DNA from: Ahrensia sp.
Lineage (GTDB): Bacteria; Pseudomonadota; Alphaproteobacteria; Rhizobiales; Rhizobiaceae
Direction of reading: 5' to 3'
NCBI GenBank assembly: GCA_002706335.1
Contig: PAKZ01000009.1
Span: 1 to 64,000, forward strand
DNA length: 64,000 nucleotides
The notes under the pieces are model-generated. The model was given only the letters and a program-made list of their open reading frames with translations, was not told the DNA's origin and did no database searches. A program made the translations under genes and the position numbers. Position 1 is the first letter of the stretch. Each line of letters starts with the position of its first letter. Positions 1-13,833 of the stretch are shown here, piece after piece.

Positions 1-2349
<2,349 letters not shown>

Positions 2350-2452
2350 GGAAGGATGACTGTTTGGGTCTTCTCTCATTTAAGCACGCGAAGCCACATG
2401 TCGATAGCATCGCGCGATCTCTGCTGACTTTCGCCGACTCGCCTGTGCAAAC

Positions 2453-2480
2453 TTGACAAGGTCATCGCGGAAAATATAGA
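2453..2480 (+). promoter_or_regulatory. Predicted sigma-70 type promoter of ssb
   Basis: TTGACA at 2453-2458 is followed after 16 bases by TATAGA at 2475-2480, close to the bacterial housekeeping consensus. It points toward ssb, whose start is about 118 bases downstream. The -10 element overlaps the LexA box by two bases, so LexA binding should block polymerase. This is an inference from pattern only; no start site has been measured. Confidence 0.6.
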
Positions 2481-2493
2481 ACAATACAAGAAC
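2479..2493. promoter_or_regulatory. LexA (SOS) box between uvrA and ssb
   Basis: The sequence GAAC-N7-GAAC (GAACAATACAAGAAC) reads GTTC-N7-GTTC on the other strand, the known direct-repeat LexA operator of alphaproteobacteria. It lies in the divergent uvrA-ssb spacer, where such boxes are expected in this group, and overlaps the predicted ssb -10 element. Confidence 0.8.
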
Positions 2494-2597
2494 AAAAAGA
2501 CCCTGTGGACCATCGCACGCCGGAGTGGAGACGCATTGCGTGCTTGGATAGGGTGGATGTTCATATCCTTTTGAATAATGGCGGGAGTGTTGGCGTC

Positions 2598-3107
2598 ATG
2601 GCTGGCAGCGTGAACAAGGTAATTTTGGTCGGCAATCTGGGTGCCGATCCTGAAATCCGTCGGCTCAATTCGGGCGACGCGGTGGTCAATCTTTCGGTTG
2701 CGACGTCCGAGACCTGGCGCGACAAGAATTCCGGCGAGCGGCGCGAACGCACGGAATGGCACCGCGTGGTGATCTTCAACGAGAACCTCGTCAAGGTGGC
2801 CGAAAACTATCTGAAGAAGGGCGCCAAGGTTTATATCGAAGGCCAGTTGCAGACTCGCAAATGGCAGGACCAGAGCGGCCAGGATAAGTACACGACCGAG
2901 ATCGTGCTGCAGCGCTTCCGCGGCGACCTCCAGATGCTCGACAGCCGCGGCGAAGGCGAGGGCTCCTATGGCGGCGGCGGATATGGCGGTGGCCAGCAGC
3001 GGGTCGGCGGAGGCGGTGGCGGCGGGTACGGCAATGACCGCGGCGGCCCGGCCCCGTCGGGCGGCGACGATTTCGTCCGCGACATGGATGACGAGATTCC
3101 GTTCTGA
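2598..3107 (+). CDS. ssb: Single-stranded DNA-binding protein SSB
   Basis: SSB coats single-stranded DNA in replication, repair and recombination. The ORF track begins at 2505, but the family N-terminus [15 protein letters not shown] starts at the ATG at 2598, giving 169 residues, the usual length. The OB fold covers about residues 5-105, followed by a glycine-rich linker and the acidic tip MDDEIPF that recruits partner proteins. It is divergent from uvrA and shares the LexA box region. The small exported protein gene starts 10 bases after its stop, so the two may be co-transcribed. Confidence 0.97.
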   Translation: MAGSVNKVILVGNLGADPEIRRLNSGDAVVNLSVATSETWRDKNSGERRERTEWHRVVIFNENLVKVAENYLKKGAKVYIEGQLQTRKWQDQSGQDKYTTEIVLQRFRGDLQMLDSRGEGEGSYGGGGYGGGQQRVGGGGGGGYGNDRGGPAPSGGDDFVRDMDDEIPF

Positions 3108-3117
3108 GGAATGACCC

Positions 3118-3525
3118 ATGAATGCGCGTCGCAGAACGAGGTTTGACGTTACGGCGCTGTCGATCGCGCTTGTGACCATCGCCGCCATTCTGGTGTCGCT
3201 TACCCAAGTATTTGCCGACGAAGCTGATGTCGTTGGCGTCAAGGCGCAGCCGGTAGCCGGCGGCGCTTGGCGTTTCGACGTCACAGTGCACCATGCCGAT
3301 GAGGGTTGGGACCACTACGCCGACAAATGGGTCGTGGGAGGACCGGGCGGCATCGTTTACGGTGAGCGGGTGCTATTGCATCCGCATGAGACAGAACAGC
3401 CTTTCACCCGATCCCAGACCGGCATAGAAGTCCCGGCTGACATTTCGATAGTCACTATACGCGCCCGTGACAGTGTACACGGTTTCGGCGTCGGGATGGA
3501 TGTCGATCTAGACGCGCTGCGCTGA
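3118..3525 (+). CDS. Small exported protein of unknown function
   Basis: The 135-residue product has a basic N-terminus (MNARRRTRF) followed by a hydrophobic segment at about residues 12-33 ending near VFADEADV, which fits a signal peptide or an N-terminal anchor. The remainder is a soluble, beta-rich looking domain with WRFDVTVHHADEGWDHYADKW, rich in His, Trp and Asp. I do not recognise a named family; conserved proteins like this sit next to ssb in rhizobia as far as I recall. It starts 10 bases after the ssb stop, and its TGA faces the marC-like stop three bases away inside an 11-base palindrome. Confidence 0.75.
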   Translation: MNARRRTRFDVTALSIALVTIAAILVSLTQVFADEADVVGVKAQPVAGGAWRFDVTVHHADEGWDHYADKWVVGGPGGIVYGERVLLHPHETEQPFTRSQTGIEVPADISIVTIRARDSVHGFGVGMDVDLDALR

Positions 3526-3528
3526 CGG

Positions 3529-4158
3529 TCAGGTTGCCGCGGCGAGCGCCTTGATACCGTCGGAGACGAACTGCACGGCCAGTGCTGACAGGATGACTCC
3601 GAGAAGGCGGGTCAGCACCGTGCGGCCCGTCGCGCCCAAAAGGCCCTCAACGCGCTCAGCCAAAAGAAAAATGCCATAGGTCAACGCGACTATCGCGAGA
3701 ACGATGCCGATGAGAGCGGTGCGATCGAGGGCGCTTGAGAAATCGCCTGACAGAAGGATGACTGCCGAAATCGCGCCGGGGCCCGCCATGAGCGGGATAG
3801 CCAGCGGGAACACGGACACACCGTGGATGTCATCCTGTGTGATCGCCCGTTTGGCGGTGTTTTCATGGCGCTCCTGACGGCGCTCGAACACCATTTCGAA
3901 AGCAATCCAAAACAGCAGCAGTCCGCCGGCCACGCGAAACGCGGGCAGGGTTATGCCGAACAATTTCAGGATCACCGTCCCCGCCAAAGCGAAGAGGACG
4001 AACACCGTGAACGCGATTACGCTTGCCCGCAGCGCGACCTGGCCGCGTTCGGCCCGATTCATGCCGGCGGTCACAGCCAGGAAAAGCGGTGCCAGTCCGG
4101 GCGGGTCAATGGTGACGAAAAGCGTCACGATGGCGTTTATGAGCAAATCCACGTTCAT
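3529..4158 (-). CDS. MarC family (UPF0056) integral membrane protein
   Basis: The 209-residue protein starts MNVDLLINAIVTLFVTIDPPGLAPLFLAVT, the typical MarC/UPF0056 opening with the TIDPPG motif. About six membrane segments are visible, with a conserved central SVFPLAIPLMAGPGAIS stretch in the second half. The family was first linked to multiple antibiotic resistance but that role was later withdrawn, and the true function is unknown. The gene is convergent with the preceding exported protein and divergent from gyrA across a 166-base spacer. Family assignment is firm; function is not. Confidence 0.9.
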   Translation of the reverse strand: MNVDLLINAIVTLFVTIDPPGLAPLFLAVTAGMNRAERGQVALRASVIAFTVFVLFALAGTVILKLFGITLPAFRVAGGLLLFWIAFEMVFERRQERHENTAKRAITQDDIHGVSVFPLAIPLMAGPGAISAVILLSGDFSSALDRTALIGIVLAIVALTYGIFLLAERVEGLLGATGRTVLTRLLGVILSALAVQFVSDGIKALAAAT

Positions 4159-4324
4159 GATTTCGCCTATCAGCCGCGGGTGGTATCGGGCAAGAGGCAG
4201 CCTTATATGACGAGTCTGCAGGCAGGCGGGCGAAATGATGGGAAAAACGGGGCGAAAGTTCGCTTTTTGCGGTTCGTTCGGCTAACTTCAAACCAATGAT
4301 TCTGAACAACAAAGCATAACTTCA

Positions 4325-7138
<2,814 letters not shown>

Positions 7139-7145
7139 CACAAAC

Positions 7146-7189
7146 CTCCGGCTGTGGCTTAGTCGCGACGACACCACAGCCGGAGGAGC
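7146..7189 (+). promoter_or_regulatory. 12-bp stem-loop containing the ribosome binding site of the LysE-type gene
   Basis: CTCCGGCTGTGG at 7146-7157 is perfectly complementary to CCACAGCCGGAG at 7174-7185, with a 16-base loop. It begins eight bases after the gyrA stop. The 3' arm overlaps the Shine-Dalgarno GGAGGAG at 7182-7188 of the next gene (ATG at 7195). There is no T-run, so it could be a terminator of the Rho-assisted sort, an RNA-stability element, or a structure that hides the ribosome binding site. Confidence 0.6.
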
Positions 7190-7194
7190 ATTCC

Positions 7195-7821
7195 ATGATC
7201 GACCTGAACGCCTGGTTGGCCTTCGCGATCGCCAGTTTTCTCATCGTCATCGTGCCCGGACCGACGGTAACGGTCATCATAGCCAATTCGCTGCGCGCGG
7301 GCTCGAGGGCGGGATTGCTCAACGTGGCGGGCACGCAACTCGGCATCCTGACGATGATCGCGATTCTCGCTGTCGGATTAAACACGGTCGTCGCGGTCGT
7401 CGGTGAGGCCTTCGTCGTGCTGAAGGTCGCCGGAGCGCTCTATCTGATATGGCTCGGAATCAAGCTTTGGCGCGCGGACGGATCGCTCGGCGAGGCCGAT
7501 GAATCGGTCAAGGCGCGCTCGATGGCGGGCTATGTCTGGCAGGGTTTTGTGGTGATCTGGTCCAACCCGAAGGCGCTCTTCCTGTTCGGCGCCTTCATAC
7601 CGCAATTCGTTTCCACATCGGGAAATCCTGCGGTTCAGACAGTGATTTTGGGAATGACTTTCGTTATCGTGGCGACGGTCTGCGACAGTGTCTATGCCTT
7701 GGCGGCGGGGCAGACCGGCGGCTGGCTGAACCGGAAAAATATCAGGCTCGTGGAGCGTATTTCCGGGACTTGCCTGATCGGCGGAGGCTTGTGGATGCTG
7801 GCCGCCAAGCGCTCCGTCTGA
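7195..7821 (+). CDS. LysE family translocator (RhtB-type exporter)
   Basis: This is a 208-residue membrane exporter of the LysE/RhtB superfamily, which pumps amino acids or their derivatives out of the cell; the substrate cannot be read from sequence. The ORF track extends to 7135, but the family N-terminus MIDLNAWLAFAIASF begins at the ATG at 7195, which has GGAGGAG six bases upstream. The conserved VPGPTVTVIIANSLRAG motif follows the first membrane segment, and about six hydrophobic segments are visible, with WSNPKALFLFGAFIPQF in the middle. It lies in the same direction as gyrA, separated by a stem-loop that includes its ribosome binding site. Confidence 0.92.
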   Translation: MIDLNAWLAFAIASFLIVIVPGPTVTVIIANSLRAGSRAGLLNVAGTQLGILTMIAILAVGLNTVVAVVGEAFVVLKVAGALYLIWLGIKLWRADGSLGEADESVKARSMAGYVWQGFVVIWSNPKALFLFGAFIPQFVSTSGNPAVQTVILGMTFVIVATVCDSVYALAAGQTGGWLNRKNIRLVERISGTCLIGGGLWMLAAKRSV

Positions 7822-7830
7822 TCCGGTCTA

Positions 7831-7917
7831 TCAGTGGGCGGCCTTCTTCGGCAGGAGAGCCGGGACTGCGAAGGCTGCGGTGACGAACATCATGGACATT
7901 GCGAAGAAAGCGATCAT
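7831..7917 (-). CDS. Very small membrane peptide (28 aa), unknown
   Basis: On the minus strand an ATG at 7917 opens a 28-residue frame, MIAFFAMSMMFVTAAFAVPALLPKKAAH, a single hydrophobic segment with a basic tail. It is preceded by AAAGGAGACATTCAA, a strong Shine-Dalgarno at suitable spacing, which is the main reason to call it. The ORF track's 100-residue version extends upstream without a ribosome binding site. Its stop faces that of the LysE-type gene within an inverted repeat (CTGAT-N7-ATCAG). The ORF is short, so this is a prediction that needs comparative support. Confidence 0.5.
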   Translation of the reverse strand: MIAFFAMSMMFVTAAFAVPALLPKKAAH

Positions 7918-8068
7918 TTGAATGTCTCCTTTGTTGAGACCGATCAAAGCGGTTTTCTCGTCCGGCAGATGTGCAATCGCGCACACCGTGGTATAATCGC
8001 CCCGGAGGGCCGAACAGGAGACCGCTATAACCGGTGCCCGATATTCCAATAACGCCGCTGCGGCCCTT

Positions 8069-8443
8069 TTGGTTGCAACGGTGCTTTCCGTCAGTCCCGC
8101 CGCAGCGTCCGGCGACATTATCTGCGACGCCACCGACGGATCGGGCGCGTCGATCTCGATCGGCGTCGGTCACCTGCCGGTTCTGAGTGTACTCAGCGCC
8201 AATGCGACCGATGGCTCGACGACGTGGTCGACCAATCCCTCGGGTGATGAGAAGCCGATCGTCTTCGGGCAGGGGGTTGCCGACGACCGGCAGGTGCTGG
8301 TCGATTTCACCGATCCGAATATCGAGGGGATCGTCGTCTCGCTGCGGCTGTTCCAGGCATCGGGCAGCAAGGACTATGCCGAGGCCGGCGTCCTGTCCTT
8401 CGAGGACGTCTCCGCGTTTCCTGTCCAGTGCATAAACGGTTAG
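8069..8443 (+). CDS. Putative exported protein of unknown function
   Basis: The TTG at 8069 opens a 124-residue frame whose start ([16 protein letters not shown]) looks like only the second half of a signal peptide. The frame stays open upstream to a TAA at 7994 without ATG, GTG or TTG, but an ATA at 8027 sits six bases after AGGAG and would give a normal signal peptide, with Arg, then [13 protein letters not shown] and cleavage near AAASGD. The mature part of about 110 residues has two cysteines (IICDA near the start, VQCING at the end) that could form a disulfide. I do not recognise the family. The start codon is uncertain. Confidence 0.65.
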   Translation: MVATVLSVSPAAASGDIICDATDGSGASISIGVGHLPVLSVLSANATDGSTTWSTNPSGDEKPIVFGQGVADDRQVLVDFTDPNIEGIVVSLRLFQASGSKDYAEAGVLSFEDVSAFPVQCING

Positions 8444-8501
8444 CGGCAAAGAACGGCGCGCATCTTCCACGCGAAGCGATTCTGGGATAGAGCCTGCCGC
8501 C

Positions 8502-8996
8502 ATGACGAAGCATGTTGCAATCTACGGCGGGTCCTTCGACCCCATCACCAACGGTCACATGGACGTGCTGCGCGCGACGCTTGCGGTGTTCGACAAGGTT
8601 GTCGTCGCCATCGGCACACATCCCGGCAAGAAGGGACTGTTCGACTTCAAAGAACGCGTTACCTTGATCGAAGAAGTCATTGATTCAGAAGGTATTCCGA
8701 CGGATGCAGTAGAGATCGTCAGCTTCGACGGACTGATCGTCGACGCGGCCCGTTCGCATGGCGCAAAGGCGCTGGTGCGCGGCCTGCGCGACGGCACCGA
8801 TCTCGATTACGAGATGCAGATGGCTGGCATGAACGAGATGATGGCGCCCGACCTGCAGACCGTTTTTTTCCCGGCGAGCCCGTCGGTACGCACGATTACC
8901 GCCACATTGGTGCGCCAGATCGCTTCCATGGGCGGAGACACAAGCCCATTCGTACCCGCCGCAGTCGACAAGGCGTTGCGCGCGAAGTTCAACTGA
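8502..8996 (+). CDS. coaD: Phosphopantetheine adenylyltransferase
   Basis: CoaD makes dephospho-CoA from 4'-phosphopantetheine and ATP, the penultimate step of coenzyme A synthesis. The 164-residue protein has the nucleotidyltransferase motif [11 protein letters not shown] at residues 9-19, with the TxGH signature at 16-19, and a second motif near [16 protein letters not shown] in place of the usual ISSTxVR. Length and domain match the family. It stands 58 bases after the exported protein gene and 26 bases before the first cyclophilin gene, so it may lead an operon with the cyclophilins and queA-tgt. Confidence 0.96.
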   Translation: MTKHVAIYGGSFDPITNGHMDVLRATLAVFDKVVVAIGTHPGKKGLFDFKERVTLIEEVIDSEGIPTDAVEIVSFDGLIVDAARSHGAKALVRGLRDGTDLDYEMQMAGMNEMMAPDLQTVFFPASPSVRTITATLVRQIASMGGDTSPFVPAAVDKALRAKFN

Positions 8997-9022
8997 ACGC
9001 TTCACATTGAGGAATTCTTCCC

Positions 9023-9628
9023 ATGCATCTGACGAAACGCGTCTTCATGGCCGCATGCGCGGCGACTCTCGGTCTCGCCATGGCCGGACCGGCTGCCATG
9101 GCGCAGGGACAGGCTAGCGATCCCGAAAACACGATGATCATCACCCTGAAGGATGGGAACGTCGTCATCCGTCTGCGCCCCGATCTCGCGCCCAAGCATG
9201 TTGCGCAGATCAAGACGCTGGTGCGCGAAGGCGAATATGACAATGTCGCTTTTCACCGTGTGATCCCGGGCTTCATGGCGCAGACCGGCGACGTGCAGTT
9301 CGGCGACATGAATGAAGGCTTCAACCCGGGCCGCGCCGGCACGGGCGGTTCGAAGCTGGCCGACATTCCGGCGGAGTTCACGGATGAGTCCTTCGAGCGT
9401 GGTACGGTCGGCATGGCGCGCTCCCAGAACCCGAACTCGGCCAACTCGCAGTTCTTCATCATGTTCGATCAGGGCCATTTCCTGAACGGCCAATACACCG
9501 TGTTCGGCGAAGTCGTCAGCGGCATGGAATTCGTCGACAACATCAAGAAGGGTGCGCAGGCCAATAATGGCTCGGTCAGCGACCCTGATCGCATGATCAA
9601 GGTTGTCATCGCTGCGGACGCGCAATAA
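9023..9628 (+). CDS. Periplasmic cyclophilin-type peptidylprolyl isomerase
   Basis: Cyclophilins speed cis-trans isomerisation of proline peptide bonds. This 201-residue form begins with a clear signal peptide (MHLTKRVFMAACAATLGLAM, cut after AAMAQ), so it acts in the periplasm. The cyclophilin core follows: [14 protein letters not shown] with the catalytic arginine, [11 protein letters not shown], and FGEVVSGMEFVD. It is directly followed by a second, cytoplasmic copy with the same motifs, suggesting an old tandem duplication with compartment split. Confidence 0.95.
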   Translation: MHLTKRVFMAACAATLGLAMAGPAAMAQGQASDPENTMIITLKDGNVVIRLRPDLAPKHVAQIKTLVREGEYDNVAFHRVIPGFMAQTGDVQFGDMNEGFNPGRAGTGGSKLADIPAEFTDESFERGTVGMARSQNPNSANSQFFIMFDQGHFLNGQYTVFGEVVSGMEFVDNIKKGAQANNGSVSDPDRMIKVVIAADAQ

Positions 9629-9664
9629 GTCACAGCACGAACTAGAACAAAGGAAAGCCGCCAC

Positions 9665-10171
9665 ATGGCCTACAAGGATCCCGAAAACACGCTGCTCCTG
9701 GAAACGACAGTCGGACCCGTCGTCATCGAGATGCGCCCCGACCTCGCGCCCGGTCACGTCGAGCGCATCAAGGAACTGGCGCGCGCCGGCGAGTATGACG
9801 GCGTCGTCTTCCACCGCGTCATCGACGGTTTCATGGCCCAGACGGGCGATGTGCGTTTCGGCAACAAGAATTCCAAGAGCTTCGATCCGTCACGCGCCGG
9901 GATGGGCGGTTCGTCCAAGCCGGATCTGGCGGCCGAGTTCAACGACGCCAATCACAGCCGCGGCGTCTGCTCCATGGCTCGCGCCCAGAACCCGAATTCC
10001 GCGAATTCGCAGTTCTTCATCGTTTTCGACGATGCGTCCTTCCTTGACCGGCAATACACGGTCTGGGGGCAGGTTATCGAAGGCATGGACAATGTCGACA
10101 AGATCAAGCGCGGCGAACCCGTACGCGATCCAGACTCCATCGTCTCGATGAAAGTCGCAGCCGACGCCTGA
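9665..10171 (+). CDS. ppiB: Cytoplasmic cyclophilin-type peptidylprolyl isomerase
   Basis: This 168-residue cyclophilin has no signal peptide ([15 protein letters not shown]) and should act in the cytoplasm. Catalytic and binding motifs are [25 protein letters not shown] and [14 protein letters not shown]. It is 36 bases downstream of the periplasmic paralogue and 22 bases upstream of queA, in one likely transcript. Family and fold are certain; the ppiB name follows the cytoplasmic location. Confidence 0.95.
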   Translation: MAYKDPENTLLLETTVGPVVIEMRPDLAPGHVERIKELARAGEYDGVVFHRVIDGFMAQTGDVRFGNKNSKSFDPSRAGMGGSSKPDLAAEFNDANHSRGVCSMARAQNPNSANSQFFIVFDDASFLDRQYTVWGQVIEGMDNVDKIKRGEPVRDPDSIVSMKVAADA

Positions 10172-10193
10172 TCGCTTCAGGCAGGCGAAGCCC

Positions 10194-11264
10194 ATGCGCG
10201 TTGACGCTTTCGATTTCGACCTGCCCGAAGAGTGCATTGCCGTTCGCCCGGCATCGCCACGCGATGCCGCGCGGATGCTCGTCGTCAGGCCGGGCGAGAC
10301 GCTGGCCGATGCCGGCATTCGCGACCTGCCCGGGCTTTTGAGGCCGGGCGACGTACTCGTCTTCAACGACACCAAGGTAATCCCGGCACAACTCGAGGGC
10401 GACCGGATTCGCGCCGACGGGGCGAAGGCGCATATCGGCGCGACCTTGCACATGCGCGTCGCGCCGGATTGCTGGAAAGCCTTCATCCGCGGTGCGAAAA
10501 AGCTGAAAATCGGCGACACCGTCGATTTCTCGGCGAACGGGCATGGCTTGACGGCGGAAGTGCTGGCGCGGGGCGACGACGGGGAGGCGGATTTGCGCTT
10601 CGACCGGTCGGGCGGCGATCTCGATGCAGCCTTGGCGCTGGTCGGTCACGTGCCGTTGCCGCCCTATATCGCCTCAAAACGAGCCGAGGACGCGCAAGAC
10701 CGGCTCGCCTACCAGACGATCTATGCCCGCGAGGAAGGCGCGGTCGCCGCGCCGACGGCCGGCCTGCATTTCACCGATGGACTCTTTGCCGCGCTGGATG
10801 AAGCCGGTATCCACCGCGCATTCGTGACATTGCATGTCGGGGCAGGGACCTTCCTGCCGGTGAAGGCCGACGACACGGACGCCCACAAGATGCATGCCGA
10901 GATCGGGCATGTCGATGAAAAGACCGCTCTATTCCTGAACGAAGCGCGGGCCAAGGGCGGACGGATCGTCTCGGTCGGAACCACCTCGCTCAGGTTGCTG
11001 GAGAGCGCGGCGTCGGAAGACGGCACGATCGAGCCATGGTCGGGTGCGACCGATATTTTCATCACGCCGGGCTACCGCTTCCGGGCCGTCGACGTACTGA
11101 TGACGAATTTCCATCTGCCGCGCTCGACGCTTTTCATGCTGGTTTCGGCCTTTTGCGGGCTGGAGACGATGCAGGCGGCTTATCGCCACGCGATCGAGAC
11201 CGGCTACCGCTTCTATTCATACGGGGATTCCTCCCTGCTGTTCCCGCAAGAGACCGCGCGATGA
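10194..11264 (+). CDS. queA: S-adenosylmethionine:tRNA ribosyltransferase-isomerase
   Basis: QueA transfers the ribosyl part of S-adenosylmethionine to preQ1 at the tRNA wobble position, making epoxyqueuosine. The 356-residue length equals that of E. coli QueA. Family blocks include the N-terminal [67 protein letters not shown] and the C-terminal [17 protein letters not shown]. Its stop overlaps the tgt start (ATGA), which couples two enzymes of the same pathway. Confidence 0.97.
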   Translation: MRVDAFDFDLPEECIAVRPASPRDAARMLVVRPGETLADAGIRDLPGLLRPGDVLVFNDTKVIPAQLEGDRIRADGAKAHIGATLHMRVAPDCWKAFIRGAKKLKIGDTVDFSANGHGLTAEVLARGDDGEADLRFDRSGGDLDAALALVGHVPLPPYIASKRAEDAQDRLAYQTIYAREEGAVAAPTAGLHFTDGLFAALDEAGIHRAFVTLHVGAGTFLPVKADDTDAHKMHAEIGHVDEKTALFLNEARAKGGRIVSVGTTSLRLLESAASEDGTIEPWSGATDIFITPGYRFRAVDVLMTNFHLPRSTLFMLVSAFCGLETMQAAYRHAIETGYRFYSYGDSSLLFPQETAR

Positions 11265-12391
11265 CGACACCTTTTTCCTTCGAATTGCTGGCAACCGACG
11301 GCGCGGCGCGGCGCGGCGTCGTGCATACGGCGCGCGGCGACATCCGCACTCCGGCCTTCATGCCGGTCGGCACGGCGGGCACCGTCAAGGCGATGTATCT
11401 GGACCAGGTGCGCGATTGCGGCGCCGACATCATTCTCGGCAATACCTATCATCTGATGCTCCGACCGGGCGCGGAGCGTGTGGCGCGGCTCGGCGGTCTC
11501 CACAAGATGATCGGCTGGAAACATCCGATCCTCACCGATTCCGGCGGCTTCCAGGTGATGTCGCTGGCGGCGCTACGAAAGATGACCGAGGACGGCGTGA
11601 CCTTCCAGTCGCATATCGACGGGAAACGCTACGAGATGAGCCCCGAACGCTCCATCGAGATCCAGGGTCTGCTCGGCTCCGATATCCAGATGCAACTGGA
11701 TGAATGCACCAAACTGCCGGCCGAGCCGGACGCGATCCGTAAGGCGATGGAATTGTCGCTGCGCTGGGCCGAACGCTGCAAAACGGCCTTCGGCGACCAG
11801 CCGGAACGGGCGATGTTCGGCATCGTCCAGGGCGGCGACAACGAGATCATGCGCGCCGAATCCGCAAAGGCGCTCGCGGAGATGGACCTGAAGGGCTACG
11901 CGGTCGGCGGACTAGCCGTCGGCGAGCCGCAGGACGTCATGCTGGCGATGCTGGATGTGACCTGTCCGCTGCTGCCCGCCGATCGTCCGCGTTACCTGAT
12001 GGGAGTCGGTACGCCGCAGGACATCTTGCGGTCAGTCGGGCACGGCGTCGACATGTTCGACTGCGTGATGCCGACACGGGCCGGCCGGCACGGGCTGGCT
12101 TTCACGCGGCATGGCAAGGTCAATCTGAAGAATGCGCGCCATGCCGACGATCATCGGCCGCTCGACGAGGAATCGACTTGCCCGGCGGCGCGCGGCTATT
12201 CACGCGCCTACCTGCACCACCTCATCCGCTCGGGTGAAATGCTGGGTGCGATGCTGCTGACCTGGAACAACATCCATTATTACCAGCAACTCATGCAGGG
12301 CATCCGCGACGCCGTCGAGGCGAAGCGCTACGCCGATTTCAGTGCCGAAACCGAGGCGGCATGGGAACGCGGCGACATTCCGGCGCTTTAG
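11261..12391 (+). CDS. tgt: Queuine/preQ1 tRNA-guanine transglycosylase
   Basis: Tgt exchanges guanine 34 for preQ1 in tRNAs with GUN anticodons. The real start is the ATG at 11261 overlapping the queA stop, giving 376 residues; the ORF track's 451-residue version runs back into queA. Visible motifs are [12 protein letters not shown] with the general-base Asp, [17 protein letters not shown] with the nucleophile Asp, and GGLAVGE. The zinc site is degenerate: E. coli has CDCYTC plus a distal His, whereas here the aligned stretch is STCPAA and the His position is Asn in [11 protein letters not shown], so only one of four ligands remains. I believe this is common in rhizobial Tgt but cannot check. 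Confidence 0.96.
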   Translation: MTTPFSFELLATDGAARRGVVHTARGDIRTPAFMPVGTAGTVKAMYLDQVRDCGADIILGNTYHLMLRPGAERVARLGGLHKMIGWKHPILTDSGGFQVMSLAALRKMTEDGVTFQSHIDGKRYEMSPERSIEIQGLLGSDIQMQLDECTKLPAEPDAIRKAMELSLRWAERCKTAFGDQPERAMFGIVQGGDNEIMRAESAKALAEMDLKGYAVGGLAVGEPQDVMLAMLDVTCPLLPADRPRYLMGVGTPQDILRSVGHGVDMFDCVMPTRAGRHGLAFTRHGKVNLKNARHADDHRPLDEESTCPAARGYSRAYLHHLIRSGEMLGAMLLTWNNIHYYQQLMQGIRDAVEAKRYADFSAETEAAWERGDIPAL

Positions 12392-12394
12392 GCC

Positions 12395-12820
12395 TCAGGT
12401 CATGCCCGGCGCGCCGCGGCGCAGCGTCACCGCATCGACTTTCCAGGTGCCGTCTTCCTGCCGCTCCATGAAATAGGTAGCGGTGTAGCCCTTGCCGTCA
12501 GGCCCGTCGATCAGCACTTCCCACTGAATCCTGCCATCCGCCATCTGTTCGGATTTGCCGAAGGCGTAGTTTCCGGGGCGCAGGACAGGCAGGTAGCCTG
12601 TCTGCACCATCGACATGAACCGCTCCAGCGTCGGGAAAATCCGCTTGATGTCGGGGGACGCGTAGGAATAGGCCCGTGGAAAATCGCCGGACAGAAAGGC
12701 TTCCAGCTGCCGCGAAATGATGTCCTGCGACGCGCCTTCGCCGCCATTCTGCGCCTTGGCCGGAACTGTGAACGCAGCAACAGCCACCAAGGCGATCAGC
12801 CATCGGGAATGTCTGGTCAT
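12395..12820 (-). CDS. Exported DUF4864-like protein
   Basis: The ATG at 12820, preceded by AGGAGGTGTCGAC, gives a 141-residue protein; the ORF track's 171-residue form lacks a ribosome binding site. A signal peptide (MTRHSRWLIALVAVAAFTVPAKA) precedes a small domain with QLEAFLSGDFPRAYSYASPDIKRIFP, a pattern I associate with DUF4864, a nuclear-transport-factor-2-like fold of unknown function. It ends by converging on tgt, three bases from its stop. Export is well supported; function is unknown. Confidence 0.8.
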   Translation of the reverse strand: MTRHSRWLIALVAVAAFTVPAKAQNGGEGASQDIISRQLEAFLSGDFPRAYSYASPDIKRIFPTLERFMSMVQTGYLPVLRPGNYAFGKSEQMADGRIQWEVLIDGPDGKGYTATYFMERQEDGTWKVDAVTLRRGAPGMT

Positions 12821-12921
12821 GTCGACACCTCCTTTTCTTCTTACGCAGGGAAATGGAGTTGGATCACCTGCCGGCAATGAGCGCTTGAACGGGCCCGGCA
12901 AATGGTGCACATCCTGCCGCC

Positions 12922-13833
12922 ATGTCGAAAGAGATCAAAGAGCCGCGCGAAGCCCGCGCCATTGACCATGCGGTCCTTCCGGTCGAGAGCCTGAAGGAAG
13001 CGCGCGAACGGCTTTCAGCGCTCGGTTTCACCGTCGCGCCGGACGGCGTGCATCCCTTCGGGACCGAGAATGCCTGCGTCTATTTTGCAGACGGCACGTT
13101 TCTCGAACCGCTGGCCATCGCGCAGCGCGAGGATTGCGAGGCGACGGCGCAGGAGGGCAATGTCTTCACCGCACGCGACCAAGCTTTCCGTTTCCGCTGC
13201 GGCGAAAACGGTTTCTCGGCGGTAGCCTTCGCGTCGGACGATGCGAAACGCGACCAGAAAGCCTTCAGGAAGGCCGGGTTTTCAGCCGGCAAGAAGCTGA
13301 AATTCAAGCGGAAATTTACCGATGCGAAGGGCAAGTCCAGCAATGCCGCGTTCAGGCTCGCCTTTGCCGGCGATCTGCGTGCGCCGGACGCATTCTTCTT
13401 CACCTGCGAGCGCGTGGCGCAGCCGAAGGTCGACCGGTCGCCGCTCGAAAGCCATGCCAACAGCGTGACCGGCATCCGCGAAATTATCCTGTCCGAACCC
13501 AACCCGACCGACTTCCAGTATCTGCTGCAGGAAGCGGTCAACAATCGCGGCGACGAAGTCCATTCCTTCGGCCTCGAAATTTCCGCCGCGAACGGGCTGC
13601 TGAACGTGATGACGCCGGAAGGCCTCACCGCCTGGTTCGGTGTGAACCGGTCCGGCGAAGGGCGAGGGCTGCGCTTCGAGGGCATGATCCTGACCGTGCG
13701 GATGCTGTCGACCATTCGCCGCGTGCTGGACGAGCATGGAATCACCCATCGCGAGATGCACAATCGGGTCATCGTCGATCCTGCGCCGGGACAGGGTCTC
13801 TTCCTAGCCTTCCAAGAAGAGGCGGCGGCATGA
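12922..13833 (+). CDS. VOC (glyoxalase-like) superfamily protein
   Basis: The 303-residue protein starts [43 protein letters not shown] in essence, the opening of a glyoxalase-like (Glyoxalase_3 type) domain, and shows a second related half with [18 protein letters not shown]. Members bind metal and act as dioxygenases, isomerases or binding proteins; substrate is unknown. His15 in IDHAV is a candidate ligand. Its stop overlaps the kdsA start by ATGA, so the two are translationally coupled even though no pathway link is evident. The 101-base gap upstream holds the promoter region shared with the divergent DUF4864-like gene. Confidence 0.8.
   Translation: MSKEIKEPREARAIDHAVLPVESLKEARERLSALGFTVAPDGVHPFGTENACVYFADGTFLEPLAIAQREDCEATAQEGNVFTARDQAFRFRCGENGFSAVAFASDDAKRDQKAFRKAGFSAGKKLKFKRKFTDAKGKSSNAAFRLAFAGDLRAPDAFFFTCERVAQPKVDRSPLESHANSVTGIREIILSEPNPTDFQYLLQEAVNNRGDEVHSFGLEISAANGLLNVMTPEGLTAWFGVNRSGEGRGLRFEGMILTVRMLSTIRRVLDEHGITHREMHNRVIVDPAPGQGLFLAFQEEAAA

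Noticed and set aside
4256-4290. Repeated GTTC before gyrA as a LexA box
   Set aside because: The GTTC copies are not separated by seven bases, so the operator rule is not met.
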